From positions 1 through 63,555 of the forward strand of contig JAFKLL010000026.1 in NCBI GenBank assembly GCA_017304845.1: DNA of 63,555 nt. The letters are read 5' to 3'. The notes beneath the pieces were generated by a model. The model did no database searches and was not told the DNA's origin. It saw nothing but the letters and a program-made list of their open reading frames with translations. Of this stretch, positions 35,376 through 43,112 are shown in pieces. The position numbers and the translations under genes are program-made. How positions within the stretch are numbered: position 1 is the first letter of the stretch; each line of letters opens with the position of its first letter. The stretch comes from Solirubrobacterales bacterium (GTDB lineage Bacteria; Actinomycetota; Thermoleophilia; Solirubrobacterales; 70-9).

Positions 35376-36350
35376 TCAGGGCTGCGGGAAGGCCTCGTCC
35401 GCGGCCAAGGCGCGTGCCACCCGGGCCACGCCGTCCGCGTGCTCGGCGACCAGTCGGTCCGGCATGCCGCAGTAGTCGGCCCAGAAGTAGACGTCCGTGA
35501 CCGGCAGCCCGGCGAGGTTCTCCCGGATCGCCTCGACCGCCTGCTCCGGGGTCATCGCCACCACCTCGTTCGAACGGAAGCCGGGAGCCAACCCCTCCGC
35601 CCCGGCCGTGGTCGGCGACGATCCCGAACCGGGGCGGGACATCGCCGCGTAGGTCGAACGCTGGTGCCTGAGGTACGGCCTCGCCTCGGCATCGATCCTC
35701 TCGGGATCCTCGCCGAGCAGCATCCAGACCACGCCGCCCATGCGGGCCGTGGCCGGGTGGTGGCCGCCTCGCTCCAGCCCCTCCCTATAGCGCGGCAGGA
35801 GATCGCGGCGCAGCGAGAGCAGCCCCGCGCCGAGCCGCCCGGCCCGGACGGCGCCCCGCGGCCCCGCGTACCCGAGCCAGATCGGCAACGGATCCTGGAC
35901 CGGCACCGGCGTCACCGCCCGCTCCTCGTAGAGCGCCCGGATCACCCGCACCGCGTCGTCGGTCACGCCGTAGCGCCGGCCGATCTCCGCCCCGAAGCGC
36001 TCGAACTCCTCGGCCACGTACCCGGCGCCCAGTCCCAGCTCCAGGCGCCCTCCGCTGATCAGGTCGACCACCGCCGCCTGCTCGGCCAGATGCACCGGGT
36101 GATGGAGCGGCGCGGCGACGATCGCGGTCCCGATCCGGGCCCGCTCCGTCCGCGCCGCCAGGGCGGCCGCGAAGACCAGGGGCTGGGGCAGGTACCCGTC
36201 CGCCGTGAAGTGATGCTCCGAGACCCAGAACGCGCCCACCCCGGCGGCCTCCGCCGAGGCGGCCAGCTCCAGGGCGCGCTCGTAGGTCCGGGACGGGCCC
36301 CTACCCCAATCCCCCGGATTGCGGAGATCGAAGTAGAGACCAGTCCTCAA
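35376..36350 (-). CDS. LLM-class (luciferase-like) flavin oxidoreductase
   Basis: A 324-residue bacterial-luciferase-fold protein (TIM barrel) that uses FMN or F420. It has GAFWVSEHHFTADGYLPQPL, AIVAAPLHHPVHLAEQAAVV and LISGGRLELGLGAGYVAEEF, typical of the family. Cofactor choice cannot be told by eye; F420 is common in this class. The TTG start at 36350 is 3 bp after the HyuB stop. It is the last gene of the SDR-ALDH-HyuA-HyuB-LLM unit, and may oxygenate (Baeyer-Villiger type) or reduce the pathway substrate. Confidence 0.85.
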   Translation of the reverse strand: MRTGLYFDLRNPGDWGRGPSRTYERALELAASAEAAGVGAFWVSEHHFTADGYLPQPLVFAAALAARTERARIGTAIVAAPLHHPVHLAEQAAVVDLISGGRLELGLGAGYVAEEFERFGAEIGRRYGVTDDAVRVIRALYEERAVTPVPVQDPLPIWLGYAGPRGAVRAGRLGAGLLSLRRDLLPRYREGLERGGHHPATARMGGVVWMLLGEDPERIDAEARPYLRHQRSTYAAMSRPGSGSSPTTAGAEGLAPGFRSNEVVAMTPEQAVEAIRENLAGLPVTDVYFWADYCGMPDRLVAEHADGVARVARALAADEAFPQP

Positions 36351-36353
36351 GGC

Positions 36354-38606
36354 TCAGAGCCTGATCCGGGAGTCGGCCTCCGGAGCGCTCCCGGCCACGA
36401 CCACCTCGTTGTCGAGCATGGTCGCGCAGCCCGGGCAGTAGTACTCGCGGTAGGCCACCTGCTCGTCCGTGTAGATGTCGGGCTCACGGATGATCGGGTT
36501 GGCCGCGGTCAGCTCGAGCTCGCGCGACTTGGCGATCTCGGCCTTCCAGTTGGCGTCGAGCCCGCCCAGCTCCTCGCCGCAGTGGCGGCAGGAGAAGCCG
36601 GAGTCGGAGATGACCATGCCCTCGCCATAGGAGCGTCCCTCGGGATCGGGCGCCGCGACCTTGCGGGCCGGCTCGCCTCCGATCCTGGCCGCGCGGATCT
36701 CGGCCCGCAGCGTCTCGGTCGCCTCGGCGTCGCCGACCACCACGCCGTAGGCCCGGCGGGCCCAGGGCTCGCTGACCCGGCCGGCCGCGACGTCGGTCTC
36801 GACCTCGGCCGGCTCCCGCAGCAGCGGGTCGCCGTATCCGGATGCGCCCGACCAGCCGCAGATCCAGACGTCGCCGTCCTCGACCCGGTCGTCGAAGCTC
36901 TTGGCGAAGAGCCAACGATGCTCGCCCTCGACCTCGTCGATCGAGGTCGGCATGACCTCGCCCCGGCCGGCCCGGCCGAGCGGATCGGCCCCCTTGACCA
37001 GCTGGTAGCGGTGGGTCGAGCTCGGCATGCCGCCGAAGATGCCCGGCGCCGGCAGGCAGATCTGGCTGGTCACGTTGAGCATCCGGACCGAGTCGGTCTT
37101 GTGCGGGGTGACCGCCCACTCGGCCGAGTTGCCGCCCCGGTAGCGGCCGGCGCCGCCCGAGTCGGGCAGCTCGCGGCGCCACAGGTAGAGCACCGGGTAG
37201 AAGAGCTCCGTGTCCTCGACGTTCGGCATCGTCGACTGGAGGTCCCAGGAGTAGCCGCCGGTGTCCTCGCCGTCTCGCCAGGAGAAGGCGGGCAGCGCGG
37301 CGCCGAGCGGATCGAGGAAGAACCCGGTGAAGTCGTTGCCACGCTGGTCCTTGCCGGCGAAGCTGGTCTGCGGGTAGGACATCGCGCCCATCACGCTCTG
37401 GACCTCGGTCCTCAGCTCCGGGTCGGTCGAGGTGGCGAGCATCTTCGAGATCACCAGCTCGGCCAGGCCGGTGGTCATCTGCAGCACGCCCGGAGGCGCG
37501 CCCGAGACCGAGGCCGGCCGGGTCGCGGAGTTGATCAGCCCCGGTTCCAGGTCGAAGTCGACATGCCGCCTCGCCCCTTCGGTCACGAACATCTGGTCGA
37601 AGAGCATCTGGCTGGTCAGCATGCACATGATCGCGCCGGCCCAGGCCACGAAGGTGCAGTTGATCGCCCCGATCTGAGGATGCGATCCCCGGTTCGAGAG
37701 CGTGAGCCGGTCGCCCTTCTTGGTCAGTTCGAGACGGTTGCGGTAGAGACCGCGGTCGCCGGGCTGCTTGCTCTCGATCCAGTTCTCGGCGCTCCAGGTG
37801 CCGTCGGCGACGGTGTCGAGGCGCCGGACGAAGGCGGCCTCGGAATCGTCCTGCAGCTTGCGCATGCAGGCCTTGACCGTGGTCGCCGAGTAGCGCTCGA
37901 CGATGTCCTGGATCCGCTCGACCGCGACGCGGCAACCGACGATCAAGGCCCGGAGGTCCAGGGCCACCAGCTTCGGCATGCGGGAGAAGCGGGCGTAGAG
38001 ATCCTCGACGTCCTTGCGGATCACGCCGCCCTCCACGACCTTGAGCGGCGGGATGCAGGGCGCCTCCCAGAAGACGTCCTCGGCGGCGGGGTTGAAGCCG
38101 CCGGGGGCGGTGCCGCCCAGGTCCCACTGATGCAGGGTGTTGGCGACCCAGCAGAAGACCTGGCCGTCGACGAAGACCGGGGCCATGACCGCCACGTCGG
38201 GCTGATGGGTCGAGGCCATCCAGGGGTCGTTGGCGAGGAAGATGTCGCCTTCCTCGATGCCCGGGTTGTCGCCCCGGTTCTCCAGGGTCCACTTCACGCC
38301 GGAGTTGACGGCGCCGGACAGGAACTGGAGGAACGGCCCCATCAGGACCGAGTCGCCGTACTCGTCGAGGATGGCCGGGTTGAAGTCATGCCCGTAGGCG
38401 CCGATCGGCGAGCCCGAGATCTTGAGCATGGTGTTGCCCTGCTCGAGGTTCACGCTCCACAGCATGTAGCGGAGGATCTCGTGGGTGACCGGGTCGATCT
38501 CGTCGTCGGCCTCGCGGTGGAGCCGCACCGACGGGTCGATGTCCAGCTGCTTCGGGGCGACATACGGGTAGTGGATGCCATCCCACTCGATCTGGGCGTC
38601 ACTCAT
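36354..38606 (-). CDS. HyuB-family subunit of an ATP-dependent ketone carboxylase-like enzyme
   Basis: A 750-residue HyuB/AcxB-like (hydantoinase B, acetone/acetophenone carboxylase) subunit. The core has DPVTHEILRYMLWSVNLEQG, EEGDIFLANDPWMASTHQPD and FCWVANTLHQWDLGG. The last ~85 residues form an additional domain with two CxxC pairs (FSCRHCGEELG and YYCPGCATMLDNE), as in the small zinc-binding gamma subunit of acetone carboxylase. It therefore looks like a subunit fusion, and favours carboxylase over hydantoinase. ATG at 38606 is preferred (GGAGG 6 bases upstream); GTG 38609 is the alternative. Confidence 0.85.
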   Translation of the reverse strand: MSDAQIEWDGIHYPYVAPKQLDIDPSVRLHREADDEIDPVTHEILRYMLWSVNLEQGNTMLKISGSPIGAYGHDFNPAILDEYGDSVLMGPFLQFLSGAVNSGVKWTLENRGDNPGIEEGDIFLANDPWMASTHQPDVAVMAPVFVDGQVFCWVANTLHQWDLGGTAPGGFNPAAEDVFWEAPCIPPLKVVEGGVIRKDVEDLYARFSRMPKLVALDLRALIVGCRVAVERIQDIVERYSATTVKACMRKLQDDSEAAFVRRLDTVADGTWSAENWIESKQPGDRGLYRNRLELTKKGDRLTLSNRGSHPQIGAINCTFVAWAGAIMCMLTSQMLFDQMFVTEGARRHVDFDLEPGLINSATRPASVSGAPPGVLQMTTGLAELVISKMLATSTDPELRTEVQSVMGAMSYPQTSFAGKDQRGNDFTGFFLDPLGAALPAFSWRDGEDTGGYSWDLQSTMPNVEDTELFYPVLYLWRRELPDSGGAGRYRGGNSAEWAVTPHKTDSVRMLNVTSQICLPAPGIFGGMPSSTHRYQLVKGADPLGRAGRGEVMPTSIDEVEGEHRWLFAKSFDDRVEDGDVWICGWSGASGYGDPLLREPAEVETDVAAGRVSEPWARRAYGVVVGDAEATETLRAEIRAARIGGEPARKVAAPDPEGRSYGEGMVISDSGFSCRHCGEELGGLDANWKAEIAKSRELELTAANPIIREPDIYTDEQVAYREYYCPGCATMLDNEVVVAGSAPEADSRIRL

Positions 38607-40705
38607 CACTTGCCTCCAACTTCGATCAGGAGATTGCCGAGGCCGTCGACCTCGGCCGAATCGCCGGGATGGATCGCGACCGAGGTCGACGGGTACTCGA
38701 CGATCGCCGGCCCCTCGAACCGATCGCCGGGGGTGAGCCCCGGCCCGGCCAGGACCGCGCTCTCGCGCCGCTCGGCCAGCTCCGGCCAGTACACCTCGCG
38801 GCTGCCGACCGGCTCCGGGGCGCCGCCGCCGGTCCGTTCGGAGCTCCGCAGGTCGGGGCTCGACGTCCGGCCCCTGCCGTGGACTTCCAGGGCGCCGATC
38901 TGAAGGCCCGCGTCGGCGAAGGCCGAGCCCTTGCCGTAGGTGTCCTCGTAGCGCTGGATGAAGGCGGATTCCAGGTCGGCGGTGTCGGCCGCCGACAGCG
39001 TCCCGCCCGGCACCGGGATCACCAGCTGGTGGATCTGGAGCGAGAACTTCATCTCGGCGAAGCGGCTCAGCTCGATGTCCTCGGGGTCCACCCCCTCGCT
39101 CTCGAGCTGGGCCTGGACCTCGGACTCCAGCCGCTCGAAGACGGCAGTCAACTCGGCCGGGTCGAAGGGGGACGAGATCAGCTGCGCGTGGCTCTGGATG
39201 TGGAGCAGGTCGGAGTCGGCCACGCCGAGGGCCGAGAAGCCGGAGGCGAGGTTGCCCAGCGGCACCACGGCCCGCTCCACCCCGAGCGCCGCGGTGAAGC
39301 CGGAGACGTGGAGTCCGGCCGCGCCGCCGAAGGAGTAGGGCACGAACTCACGGGGATCGAGGCCCCGCTCGATCGTCAGCTGGCGCATCAGCTCGGCCAT
39401 CTGGCTGTCGACGATCCGCTTGGCCCCGGCCGCGACCTCGACCGGGTCCATGCCCATCGGCTCGGCCACGGTCCGCATCGCCTCCCACGAGGCCTCGGTG
39501 TCCAGCCGCAGGCCGCCGGAGAGCTTGCCCTCGGCGCCGTACATGCCGAGCACCACGTTGGCATCGGTGATCGTCGGCCGGGTGCCGCCACGGCCGTAAC
39601 AGGCCGGGCCGGGATCGGCCTGGGCGCTCTCCGGGCCGACCCGCAGGGTCTTGGAGAACTCGTCGACGTGGATGATGCTGCCGCCGCCGGAGCCGATCGA
39701 CTCGATCAGCAGGCGGGGCATCGAGATCGTGTACTGGTTGATCACCTGCGAGGACTCGCGCATCGGCTCGCCCTCGTGGATGATCCCGACGTCGAAGCTG
39801 GTGCCGCCCATGTCGGCGGCGATCACGTTCGGGTGTCCTGCCTGCCGCGAGACGAAGGAGGTCCCGGCCAGGCCGGCGACCGGGCCGGACCCGATCGTGT
39901 AGACCGGCTTCTCGGCCGCGTCGGCGGCCGGGCTCACTCCGCCCGAGGCCTGCATGATCAGGACCTGGTTGCGGTAGCCCTTCGCCTGGAGCGTCTCGTC
40001 CAGCCGGTTGAAGTACTGGGCCGAGTCCGGCCCCACGTAGGCGTTGATCGCGGTCGCCGCGGCCCGCTCGTACTCGCCCGGCCGGGGCGAGAGCTCATGG
40101 GCGCAGGTCACGTAGAGGTCGGGGTCGATCTCCTTGATGATCTCGGCGGTGCGGCGTTCGTGGCCCGGGTTGACGAAGCCCCAGAGGTAGCTGACCGCCA
40201 CCGACTCGACGCCGCGGTCCTTCAGCTTCGCGACCGCCTCGCGGACCTCGTTCTCGGCCAGCGGGACGAGCTCGTCGCCGGCGAAGTCGACCCGCTCGGT
40301 CACCTCCTGGATCAGATCCGGCGGGACCAGCGGCTGCGGCTTCTTGTGCCGCGAGACATGCAGCATCTTCTCGATCGGCAGACCCATCGAGCGGCCGGCC
40401 GAGCGCATGATCAGCAGCGCGTCACCGTGGCCGCGCGTGGTGATCAGCCCGGTGCGGCTGCCGTTCAGCTGCACGATCAGGTTGGTCGCGACCGTGGTGC
40501 CGTGCAGAACCTGGTGGCTCTGGGTGAGCAGTTCCTCGAGCGACAGCCCGAGCTCGCCCGCGGCGACCTCGATCGCCCCGACGAAGCCCTCGACCAGATC
40601 CTTCGGCGTGGTCGAGACCTTTGACTGCGCCAGCGATCCGTCTTCACCGAGCACGACACAGTCCGTGAACGTGCCGCCGATGTCGACTCCTACGAAATAA
40701 CCCAC
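38606..40705 (-). CDS. HyuA-family ATPase subunit of a ketone carboxylase-like enzyme
   Basis: A 699-residue ASKHA-fold ATP-using subunit. Phosphate motifs are FVGVDIGGTFTDCVVLGED at the N terminus and VIAADMGGTSFDVGIIHEG in the middle; HGTTVATNLIVQLNGSRTG is also typical. In acetone and acetophenone carboxylases this subunit activates substrate by phosphorylation; in 5-oxoprolinase and hydantoinase it drives ring opening. The GTG start is supported by GGGAGGAGA just upstream. The stop overlaps the HyuB start by one base. Acetoacetyl-CoA synthetase nearby supports a carboxylation product being a beta-keto acid. Confidence 0.85.
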   Translation of the reverse strand: MGYFVGVDIGGTFTDCVVLGEDGSLAQSKVSTTPKDLVEGFVGAIEVAAGELGLSLEELLTQSHQVLHGTTVATNLIVQLNGSRTGLITTRGHGDALLIMRSAGRSMGLPIEKMLHVSRHKKPQPLVPPDLIQEVTERVDFAGDELVPLAENEVREAVAKLKDRGVESVAVSYLWGFVNPGHERRTAEIIKEIDPDLYVTCAHELSPRPGEYERAAATAINAYVGPDSAQYFNRLDETLQAKGYRNQVLIMQASGGVSPAADAAEKPVYTIGSGPVAGLAGTSFVSRQAGHPNVIAADMGGTSFDVGIIHEGEPMRESSQVINQYTISMPRLLIESIGSGGGSIIHVDEFSKTLRVGPESAQADPGPACYGRGGTRPTITDANVVLGMYGAEGKLSGGLRLDTEASWEAMRTVAEPMGMDPVEVAAGAKRIVDSQMAELMRQLTIERGLDPREFVPYSFGGAAGLHVSGFTAALGVERAVVPLGNLASGFSALGVADSDLLHIQSHAQLISSPFDPAELTAVFERLESEVQAQLESEGVDPEDIELSRFAEMKFSLQIHQLVIPVPGGTLSAADTADLESAFIQRYEDTYGKGSAFADAGLQIGALEVHGRGRTSSPDLRSSERTGGGAPEPVGSREVYWPELAERRESAVLAGPGLTPGDRFEGPAIVEYPSTSVAIHPGDSAEVDGLGNLLIEVGGK

Positions 40706-40712
40706 TTCTCTC

Positions 40713-40768
40713 CTCCCGCCTGGGCGGCCGCTACAGCGGACTCCCGCCTGGGTGGCCGCTACAGCGGC
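40713..40768. repeat. 28-bp tandem duplication at the ALDH-HyuA junction
   Basis: Two adjacent 28-bp copies (40713-40740 and 40741-40768) differ at two positions. On the minus strand each holds CCGCTGTAG (the ALDH stop context) and the ribosome-site sequence GGCGGGAG. The copy nearest HyuA supplies its Shine-Dalgarno; the other one contains the true ALDH stop. A recent duplication of the intergenic joint. Confidence 0.85.
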
Positions 40769-42252
40769 CACTGGACGTGCTTGATCTCGAAGAACTCGCG
40801 GAAGCCCTCGTTGCCCGCTTCCCGGCCGACCCCGCTCTGGCCGTAGCCGCCCCAGGGCGCGTCGGGCCGGATCCGGCCGCCGCCGTTGATCGTCACCGTG
40901 CCGGCATTGATCCGCCGGGCGACCTCGATCGCCGGCAGGGTCTCGCCGCAGACGTTGGCGTTGAGGCCGTAGCGCGAGTCGTTGGCGATGCTGACCGCCT
41001 CGTCGACGGTGTCGTACGGGATGACCAGCCCGACCGGGCCGAACTGCTCCTCCTGGGCGAACTCGGAGCCGTTGTCGAGACCGATCAGGAGCAGCGGGTT
41101 GAGGTAGAAGCCGGGCAGCGGGTTCTCCTCGGTGCTCCCGGCGAGCACCTCGGCCCCCTCGGCCAGGGCGCGGTCGACGTAGGCCCGCACGCTCTCGCGA
41201 TGGCGTTCGTCGATCAGCGCGCCGACCTTGGTGTCCTCTTCCCACGGGTCGCCGACCTTGAGCGAGCCGAAGTACCGCTCGGCCTCGCGGCGGAAGTCGT
41301 CGAGCTCCTCGCGTTGGACCAGGATCCGCGAGGTCGCCCCGCAGCGCTGGCCGGCGTTGGTGACCAGCCGGTCGATGACCGGGGAGATGATCCCGGCGAA
41401 GTCGACTCCCGGCAGCAGCAGATTGGCCGACTTGCCGCCCAGCTCCAGCACCACCTTCTTGAGCGAGGGAGCGGCCTGGCCCATGACCTTGGCGCCGACC
41501 GCGGCCGAGCCCGTGAAGGTGACGAGGTCGACGGCCGGGTCGGTGCTGAGCAACCGGCCGGCCTCCTCGTCGCCGAGGACGAGGTTGACCACGCCCTCGG
41601 GCAGGTCGAGCTTCTCGATCGTCCGGAACAGCGCGACGGTCGAGAGCGCGGCGCGGGGCGACGGCAGCAGGACCACCGAGCAGCCGGCGGCCAGGGCTCC
41701 GCCCAGCTTCCAGGCGGCGATCGTGAAGGGGAAGTTGTAGGCGGTGATCGCGCCGACCGCGCCGGCCGGCTGGCGGATCAGCGAGCTGGCGCTGGGCAGG
41801 CCCTCCATGTCGACCGGCAGGCCCTTCTCGAACCAGCCGTCGGGGCCGGTCGCGGCGGCCCGGGCGAACCACTCGAAGTTGGCGAGCGCGCCGTCGAGCT
41901 GCATCGGCCGGGCGAAGGAGATCGGGGTGCCGACATCGGCCACCACGACCTCGGTCAGCAGCTCGTAGTCCTCGCGGAGCAGGTCGAGCAGACGGAACAT
42001 CACCTCGGAGCGCTCGGCCGGCGACCGGCGCGACCAGACGCCCGAGTCGAAGGAGCGGCGGGCGGCGGCGATGGCGCGCTCCACCTGTTCCCGGTCCGCG
42101 GTGTGGAACTCGCCGAGCGGGGCCCCGGTCGAGGGATCGAGCTTGGTGGTGGCGGGGCCGCGGCCGGTTTCCCACCGGCCGTCGATGTAGCAGTCGGGGG
42201 AGGCGATGGCGGCGCGTGAGGCCGCGGAGAGTCGGTCTGTTGCTGTGGTCAT
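40759..42252 (-). CDS. NAD(P)-dependent aldehyde dehydrogenase
   Basis: A 497-residue ALDH oxidising an aldehyde to its acid. Catalytic Cys is in VTNAGQRCGATSRI, the general base Glu in VLELGGKSANLLLPG, and the cofactor-site GSAAVGAKVMGQAA is preceded by VTFTGS. The N-terminal DPSTGAPLGEFHTADREQVE is usual. It lies 12 bp after the SDR stop and 53 bp before HyuA. Together with the SDR it would give an alcohol-to-acid branch, or it could act on a cleavage product. Confidence 0.93.
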   Translation of the reverse strand: MTTATDRLSAASRAAIASPDCYIDGRWETGRGPATTKLDPSTGAPLGEFHTADREQVERAIAAARRSFDSGVWSRRSPAERSEVMFRLLDLLREDYELLTEVVVADVGTPISFARPMQLDGALANFEWFARAAATGPDGWFEKGLPVDMEGLPSASSLIRQPAGAVGAITAYNFPFTIAAWKLGGALAAGCSVVLLPSPRAALSTVALFRTIEKLDLPEGVVNLVLGDEEAGRLLSTDPAVDLVTFTGSAAVGAKVMGQAAPSLKKVVLELGGKSANLLLPGVDFAGIISPVIDRLVTNAGQRCGATSRILVQREELDDFRREAERYFGSLKVGDPWEEDTKVGALIDERHRESVRAYVDRALAEGAEVLAGSTEENPLPGFYLNPLLLIGLDNGSEFAQEEQFGPVGLVIPYDTVDEAVSIANDSRYGLNANVCGETLPAIEVARRINAGTVTINGGGRIRPDAPWGGYGQSGVGREAGNEGFREFFEIKHVQWPL

Positions 42253-42264
42253 TGCTGTACCTCT

Positions 42265-43040
42265 CTACTTGGCGGTGTAGCCGCCGTCGACCGGCAGCGG
42301 CACTCCGGTGATGAAGCTGGATTCGTCCGAGGCGAGGAAGGCGACGACGTCGGCGATCTCCTCGGCGGTGCCGGCCCGCCCCAGCGGGACGGAGGCCTTG
42401 ATGTAGCCGTTCTGGATCTCCTTGGCTTCCTCTTCGTCCTCGATCGTGCGGTCGAAGAACTTGATCAGCATCGGCGTCTCGACCGCGGCGGGGCAGATCG
42501 CGTTGACCCGGATCCCCTTCGGCGCGAGCGCGACGGCCAGGGACTTGGTCATGGTCGCGATCCCGCCCTTGGCGAGCGAGTAGACCGGGCTGCCGGGCGA
42601 GCCGACCAGGCCGGACACCGAGGAGGTGAAGATGACCGAGGCCTTGCCGTCCCGGCGGCGAGGAGGTCCTCGGCCAGGGCGGTGGCGAAGTAGGCGCTCT
42701 TCACGTTCAGGTCCATCGCGAAGTCGAAGGCCTGCTCGGTCGCCTCGAGCCCGGCCGGGCCGGGAGCCCCAGCGTGGTTCCACAGCACATGCAGCTTGCC
42801 GTGGGCATCCTCCACGTCGGCGAAGAGCCGTTCCAGCTGATCGTGGTCCAGCACGTCGACCGAGCGCGATTCGGCCCTGCCGCCGGCCGCCTCGATCGCG
42901 GCGGCGGTCTCGGCCGCGGCGTCGCCGTCGAGGTCGGTCACGTAGACGGTGGCGCCTTCTTCGGCCAGTTTGATCGCGCCGGCGCGGCCCATGCCTGAAC
43001 CGCCTGCGGTCACGACCGCGATACGTCCGTCAAGTCTCAC
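42265..43040 (-). pseudogene. SDR dehydrogenase, frameshifted
   Basis: A classical SDR read in two frames. The N-terminal part has VVTAGGSGMGRAGAIKL (cofactor motif) and LWNHAGAPGPAG. The C-terminal part has the active-site SSVSGLVGSPGSPVYSLAKGG (Ser, Tyr, Lys) and ends PLPVDGGYTAK. Both parts are complete and join if one base is added near 42651-42659 (run CCCGGCGGCG). The start is GTG 43040 (VRLDGRIAVV) after AAAGGAGC. The single missing base in a C/G run may be a sequencing error rather than real decay. It is the first gene of the SDR-ALDH-HyuA-HyuB-LLM unit. Confidence 0.85.
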
Positions 43041-43081
43041 AGTTCCCTGCTCCTTTCCTCTGTCCCCCGTTGAAGAGGACT

Positions 43082-43100
43082 CGAACATTATAACTATTCG
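43082..43100. promoter_or_regulatory. Candidate GntR operator, SDR-ALDH-HyuAB-LLM unit
   Basis: CGAA (43082-43085) and TTCG (43097-43100) with an 11-base spacer, one shorter than the best sites. The shared block ACATTA is at 43085-43090. On the minus strand the centre reads TATAATG, a consensus -10, 43 bases before the SDR start. Confidence 0.6.
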
Positions 43101-43112
43101 CCTATTTGATTG

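Noticed and set aside
36354..40705. Calling HyuA/HyuB a hydantoinase or 5-oxoprolinase
   Set aside because: No hydantoin racemase or carbamoylase is near; acetoacetyl-CoA synthetase and the fused two-CxxC domain point to carboxylation, so the annotation is left at family level.
40713..40768. Transposon footprint or CRISPR repeat
   Set aside because: A simple two-copy tandem duplication of local sequence (stop plus ribosome site) with no terminal repeats or gene.
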